Assembly: GCF_010365865.1 (NCBI RefSeq)
Contig: NZ_CP048020.1
Coordinates: 2,418,001-2,482,000 of the forward strand
From: Treponema vincentii
Lineage (GTDB): Bacteria; Spirochaetota; Spirochaetia; Treponematales; Treponemataceae
Length of the DNA: 64,000 bases
Reading direction: 5' to 3'
A program made the translations under genes and the position numbers. Positions 60,140 to 64,000 of the stretch are shown here, in pieces. Position 1 is the first letter of the stretch. Each line of letters opens with the position of its first letter. Below the pieces are notes generated by a model that saw only the letters and a list, made by a program, of their open reading frames with translations, was not told where the DNA came from and did not search any database.

Positions 60140-61894
60140 ATGTCAGAACATAGTAAGGAAAGAAAAATGCAGGAAAAAAATCAATGCTCTATTATTACCT
60201 ACTCTCCATCAATTGCAAAATTCTCTTCGCTCCAACAAGCGATAGACTCCGTTCCGGAAAACGGAATGCTCAAACTTAAGGCGGGCATTTTTAAAGGTTC
60301 TTTCACGGTGAAATCAAAAATCACGATTGAAGGCAGCGGATTTTCTGAAACGGATGCTTTTTTAGAAAATTTACAAACAGTCATCATAGTTCCTGATGAT
60401 GAAAAGATTTTCATTCAAAGTGCCACGGTTGTAAAAGGAATTATTTTTGTCGGTGAAAAATTTTATGAAGAGCATAAAGAAGACTTTTGGGCAGAAACGG
60501 CGGTCTTTATTCCTGATGGATATATGAAGTGTGTGGATCAAGAACGCAATAAAAAGGCAAACGAGATTCACGAAAAACTTCAAAAAGAATTTCAACAATT
60601 TTCAGACACCAACGGCAGAGATGCTTTGTATGACTTACTTGATGAAAATCCGTCTGAATCTTTGCTTAACATAGATACAGACGGTACAAAATTGAACAGT
60701 GTTTTGGTGATTGGTTCTTTGAATTGCGGAATTTCCGTATCCGGACAAGCGGAATTTTCGGGAGTTTTTGCATTTAAAAACAGATTTTCAAATCTTTTTA
60801 TATTTGAATCTGGAGAAGTTTGTTTTTTGTCTGCCGTAAATAAAGTAAATTTTTTTTCCTATTCTTATAGGGAATACGGGGTTTGTGGCTTCGGGAAAAT
60901 CGCCGTTTCCGAAGATATATCAATTTATGCTGTTGGCAATATGCTTGAAGGTTTTTATCTGGCAAGTTCTATGAATGTAGAAAAAAGATTCGGACATTTT
61001 TCTGCTTATAAGAATTTTGGCGGTGGAATTTATCTTTGCGATGCAGTATTGATGAATGTAAAATCAATCTATTCGGAAGCAAATGGAGATTATGGTATTT
61101 GCCTTAACGGAAAAGCAAAAATACAAGTTGGAAGGATAAGTACATACAATAATAGGGGACATGGAATAATTCTTTTTCAGAATTCTGAACTTTTCACAGG
61201 ACTAATTACTTCTTGCAATAATTCGGGAGCAGGAATCGGCATCACAGAGAACGCAAGATTAGAAAGTAAGGATGAGGTTTTTATTTCCGGAAATGATGGG
61301 ATAGCGGGAGGTCTTGCACTCCAAAGAAATGCAATCGCCAAGATATTCAGTTTAAACGCGACAAAGCACAAGTGTTCAGTTAAAATAAAAAACAATGCAA
61401 AATTGTTTATTTACGGAAGCAAGTCCGAAATCTACGATGACGAGGATTGCCTTATGGATATTGATGATAGTGCAAAAGCAGAATTGAGCAATGTCCGTTT
61501 TTTTCATGAAGAAGAAGAGAGCGGATATATAACTCATGCAGATGAATGCAGCGGTCATATTTTTATTTCGGCAAACGCAAGTGTAAAATTGTCGGGCTGC
61601 TATTTTTATAATTTTCCCTACGAAAACCCCATCATCTATATTTCCGACTCTTCAAAACTAAAATGCAAAGACTGCTATTTCGGTTTTTCACCAAAAAAAG
61701 ATACCTATTACGGACAGGTAAAAAAGATAAAAAGTATAATTCGTGCTGTAGGAAATTCAACAGTAAAAATCGAAGATACAAGAGAATGTTTTTACGCAAA
61801 CAAATATTTTATTACGGCAGAAAAATCTTCAAAAATTGAAACAGATGCAGGAGAAGTAAGATTCATAAACCCGAAAAAGAACACAACCAAATAA
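60140..61894 (+). CDS. right-handed beta-helix protein, cytoplasmic
   Basis: 584 residues. From about residue 230 onward it shows short beta-helix rungs (GGGIYLCDAVLMNVKSI; NGDYGICLNGKAKIQVGR; NNRGHGIILFQNSELF). There is no signal peptide, unlike the surface beta-helix lipoprotein at 12142. The N-terminal part resembles a pectate-lyase-like first coil. Last gene of the SPFH unit; preceded by AAAGGA. A binding or scaffold role is likely; enzyme activity is not shown. Confidence 0.78.
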   Translation: MSEHSKERKMQEKNQCSIITYSPSIAKFSSLQQAIDSVPENGMLKLKAGIFKGSFTVKSKITIEGSGFSETDAFLENLQTVIIVPDDEKIFIQSATVVKGIIFVGEKFYEEHKEDFWAETAVFIPDGYMKCVDQERNKKANEIHEKLQKEFQQFSDTNGRDALYDLLDENPSESLLNIDTDGTKLNSVLVIGSLNCGISVSGQAEFSGVFAFKNRFSNLFIFESGEVCFLSAVNKVNFFSYSYREYGVCGFGKIAVSEDISIYAVGNMLEGFYLASSMNVEKRFGHFSAYKNFGGGIYLCDAVLMNVKSIYSEANGDYGICLNGKAKIQVGRISTYNNRGHGIILFQNSELFTGLITSCNNSGAGIGITENARLESKDEVFISGNDGIAGGLALQRNAIAKIFSLNATKHKCSVKIKNNAKLFIYGSKSEIYDDEDCLMDIDDSAKAELSNVRFFHEEEESGYITHADECSGHIFISANASVKLSGCYFYNFPYENPIIYISDSSKLKCKDCYFGFSPKKDTYYGQVKKIKSIIRAVGNSTVKIEDTRECFYANKYFITAEKSSKIETDAGEVRFINPKKNTTK

Positions 61895-62063
61895 TGATTC
61901 GTGCGGAGTGGGCAATACCCGCCGTTCCTCGGCGTTGGTTCTTCAATCAGTTCTAAGCCGTTTAAATATGCAAACTTAATTAATGTTAGACTTATTGGGT
62001 TATGATAATACGGTATCAAAATTAAAAGATATCATCAAAGCTCATTACAAATTATCAAATAAG

Positions 62064-63230
62064 CTACAGCTTCTGCTCAACGATAATTTGCTCATCGCGT
62101 ATACCGCTGCCACAATCTCTTAGCAAGTTTTTTACCGATTCACTTGAAACAATAAAGTGCGCATCAAGATTAATATCAGTAAATGCATCCTCACTAATCG
62201 AAGTAACGCTATCCGATATCACAACGCTTGTTAAAGAGGTACAGCCGTAAAATGCTGCCCAGCAAATCTCTCTAACACTGTCAGGTATAGTAATATTTGT
62301 TAAAGAAGCACAGCAGGAAAAAGCCTCCTCGCCAATTTCGGTAATACCGCGAGGTAGTACAACACTTGTGAGCGAACTACAATTATGAAAAATCTCCTCC
62401 CGTATTTTTGTCACGCTATCCGGCATCACAATGCTGGTTAAGCCGGTACAGCCGGAAAACGCTCGATTACCGATTTCAGTAACACTAACCGGTATTGCAA
62501 TACTTTTCAAAGAGCAGCAGTCGGCAAATGCATCCGCAATAATCTCAGTCACACTATCAGGGATGATAATACCGCCTTGTAAACCTGCAGCAGCAGCGAT
62601 CAGTGTTGTCTTGTCCTTTGTATACAGGATATTATTTTCACTGCAATACACCGTATTTGCATTATCAACGGTAAGATGTATTAAACCGGCGCAGCTCCCA
62701 AAAGCTCGCCCTCCAATCTCCGTAACACGCGCTGGAATCACAACATGTGTTAAAGCAGTACATAAGATAAACGCCTCCCAGCCAATTTCAGTAACAGAGT
62801 CAGGTATTACAATATTTATGAGGGAAGTGCAGCAGCTAAATGCCGACCAGTCAATCTTAGTAACACTGTCAGGAAGCTCAACACGTGTTAAAGAACTACA
62901 GCGGAAAAACATCTTCCAACTAATTTCAGTAATACTGTCGGGTATTGTTACGCTTGTTAAAGAACTGCACTCATTAAAAACTCCGCCGCCGATTTTCGTA
63001 ACACTGTTCGGTATCACAACATGTGTTAAACCGGTACAGCCGGAAAATACTTCTTTGCCGATTTCAGTAACACTATCGGGAAGAACCAGACTACCTACTA
63101 ACTTTTTTTTATCAACTACGGAGATTAGTGTCCCATCTCTTATGTTCAGCAGTTTGAGATTTGTTTTTTCTTCTGCCGTCAATAGCAATTCATCTACGCT
63201 TGCAATATCGTCTTTATTGGTAGCTGGCAT
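62064..63230 (-). CDS. BspA-like leucine-rich repeat protein
   Basis: 388 residues from ATG at 63230, which has GGAGTG five bases upstream; an ATG 12 bp earlier has no site. About 12 LRR_5 repeats with the core LTSVVIPDSVTEIGxxAFxxC. One rung is broken by a degenerate stretch near residues 190-215. BspA-type proteins of treponemes bind host proteins on the surface, but this one has no signal peptide or lipobox, so location and role are open. Confidence 0.88.
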   Translation of the reverse strand: MPATNKDDIASVDELLLTAEEKTNLKLLNIRDGTLISVVDKKKLVGSLVLPDSVTEIGKEVFSGCTGLTHVVIPNSVTKIGGGVFNECSSLTSVTIPDSITEISWKMFFRCSSLTRVELPDSVTKIDWSAFSCCTSLINIVIPDSVTEIGWEAFILCTALTHVVIPARVTEIGGRAFGSCAGLIHLTVDNANTVYCSENNILYTKDKTTLIAAAAGLQGGIIIPDSVTEIIADAFADCCSLKSIAIPVSVTEIGNRAFSGCTGLTSIVMPDSVTKIREEIFHNCSSLTSVVLPRGITEIGEEAFSCCASLTNITIPDSVREICWAAFYGCTSLTSVVISDSVTSISEDAFTDINLDAHFIVSSESVKNLLRDCGSGIRDEQIIVEQKL

Positions 63231-63257
63231 ATCACACTCCATCGCAAATAAGCTTAA

Positions 63258-63358
63258 GGAAAACTTCTAAAAACGGATTCGCAATCCGCCTTAGCGGATA
63301 TGATAAACCGTTTCCTTGCAGAACAAGCCGATAGGCTTGCTGTTTTTAGAAGTTTTCC
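63258..63358. repeat. nested palindrome upstream of LRR gene
   Basis: Outer arms GGAAAACTTCTAAAAAC and GTTTTTAGAAGTTTTCC are perfect complements. Inside are an AAACGG / CCGTTT pair and a CGGATT / AATCCG hairpin. The design is like the 3277 family but the arms are unrelated. Confidence 0.8.
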
Positions 63359-63363
63359 CGTAT

Positions 63364-64000
63364 CTATTCCTTTTCAAGATATCGATATAATTGTACATGC
63401 AGCCGATTCATTTCATCGGGAGCTTTCATTGAGTGCCGGTACATAAACATATATCCGAAACGGCTCTTAAAAATAAATGTAAAAACGAGCTGCAGCATCC
63501 GAATTGGCAGTAGTCTTAAAAGATGCATTTTCGGCGGTGAAAGTTTTACGCCGGAATAGTACAGCATAGTAACGTTGCTTTTAATTTGTTGTACGGTATC
63601 ATACATAATGTTCGATTCTTTCCAAACCGTTTCCGGATTTTTTGCTTTATAATACGCATCGGCAATCGGAACAACCAGCGCAAGATGACAGAGCTGCCAG
63701 CAGTGCATATCTTTTACAATCCCGTGCGGTATGTTCGATGCGGTAAAAAGAGCGGCAAGTTTTTTCAAGCGCTCGGATTTATTCCCATTGATTTCGGCAA
63801 AGGTTGTAACTTGAATAATACGCGGCGTAAAGTCCGCTTTAAGGATGCCGTTTTCATAACTGCCGCCTGCACCCGGAAATGCCGGTATAATACGTCCTGT
63901 TCCGCAAATACGTTCCCAATTACCATACGCTTCAAGCGTGTTGACCATTGTAACAATATTCGGACTGATATTGTGCTTCAACTCTTGTAACGCCGTATGT
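63364..64000 (-). CDS. ketopantoate reductase-like oxidoreductase, 5' end beyond window
   Basis: The minus-strand frame is open at the right edge (HTALQELKHNISPNIVTMVN) and ends at 63364. The visible 211 residues correspond to the end of the Rossmann domain and the C-terminal helical domain of the ApbA/PanE family (MVNTLEAYGNWERICGTGRI). The apparent TTG start at 63981 is not real, because the match continues upstream of it. Catalytic residues cannot be judged with the N-terminus missing. It may reduce a 2-keto acid with NADPH; PanE itself is uncertain. Confidence 0.75.
   Translation of the reverse strand, partial: HTALQELKHNISPNIVTMVNTLEAYGNWERICGTGRIIPAFPGAGGSYENGILKADFTPRIIQVTTFAEINGNKSERLKKLAALFTASNIPHGIVKDMHCWQLCHLALVVPIADAYYKAKNPETVWKESNIMYDTVQQIKSNVTMLYYSGVKLSPPKMHLLRLLPIRMLQLVFTFIFKSRFGYMFMYRHSMKAPDEMNRLHVQLYRYLEKE

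Overview
The window looks like a chromosomal segment of a spirochaete, most likely an oral or host-associated Treponema. Supporting signs are the grpE-dnaK-dnaJ order, a BspA-like leucine-rich repeat protein, a large pyruvate:ferredoxin oxidoreductase (anaerobe), several lipoprotein ABC importers, frequent TTG starts and many long intergenic palindromes. Species is not claimed.

Layout. 1-7129 (minus): a cassette of MGMT-type alkyl-DNA repair, a TerB_N/TerB_C protein, a BrxD/DUF2791-type ATPase and an Lhr-like helicase that runs off the left edge, preceded by an outer-membrane beta-barrel. 7130-11900 (minus): grpE, dnaK and dnaJ, with unusual repeat DNA after dnaK and after dnaJ. 12142-18283 (plus): a beta-helix surface lipoprotein with frameshifts, then trkA-trkH for potassium uptake (trkH frameshifted). 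18335-22220 (minus): tRNA-Asn, an acyl-CoA synthetase and a topoisomerase IV A-like subunit. 22474-35776 (minus): a glycan-use locus with two CUT1 sugar importers, a GH2 beta-galactosidase, a GH63-like glycosidase, an EamA transporter and a LacI regulator. It has no ABC ATPase of its own and is headed by a promoter carrying two 13-bp palindromic operators. 35884-41134 (minus): chemoreceptor, peptidase T, DEAD-box RNA helicase. 41358-44912 (plus): nifJ.

45217-48574 is an insertion-like region. A 283-bp segment (promoter plus first 48 codons of an ABC-transporter lipoprotein) is present at both ends. Between the copies lie a MarR regulator, two radical SAM genes of the 'radical SAM mobile pair' type and the C-terminal remnant of a large serine recombinase. 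48429-53339 (plus) is a complete Fbp/Afu-like importer with an inositol-monophosphatase-family enzyme. It faces a NarL/UhpA-type two-component system and a small membrane protein (53417-55762, minus). 55976-61894 (plus) is a seven-gene cluster of poorly characterised proteins (SPFH-GYF, zinc ribbons, a possible PD-(D/E)XK nuclease, small membrane protein, beta-helix protein). It is my best candidate for an undescribed system. The right end holds an LRR protein and the partial gene of a ketopantoate-reductase-like enzyme.

Two signals cut across the window. First, a family of about 140-bp nested palindromes whose inner stems differ in sequence but stay self-complementary, usually paired with a separate AT-rich hairpin. 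Second, six reading-frame breaks in four genes, all at homopolymers and all repairable by shortening the run, which suggests base-calling errors or, less likely, slippage.
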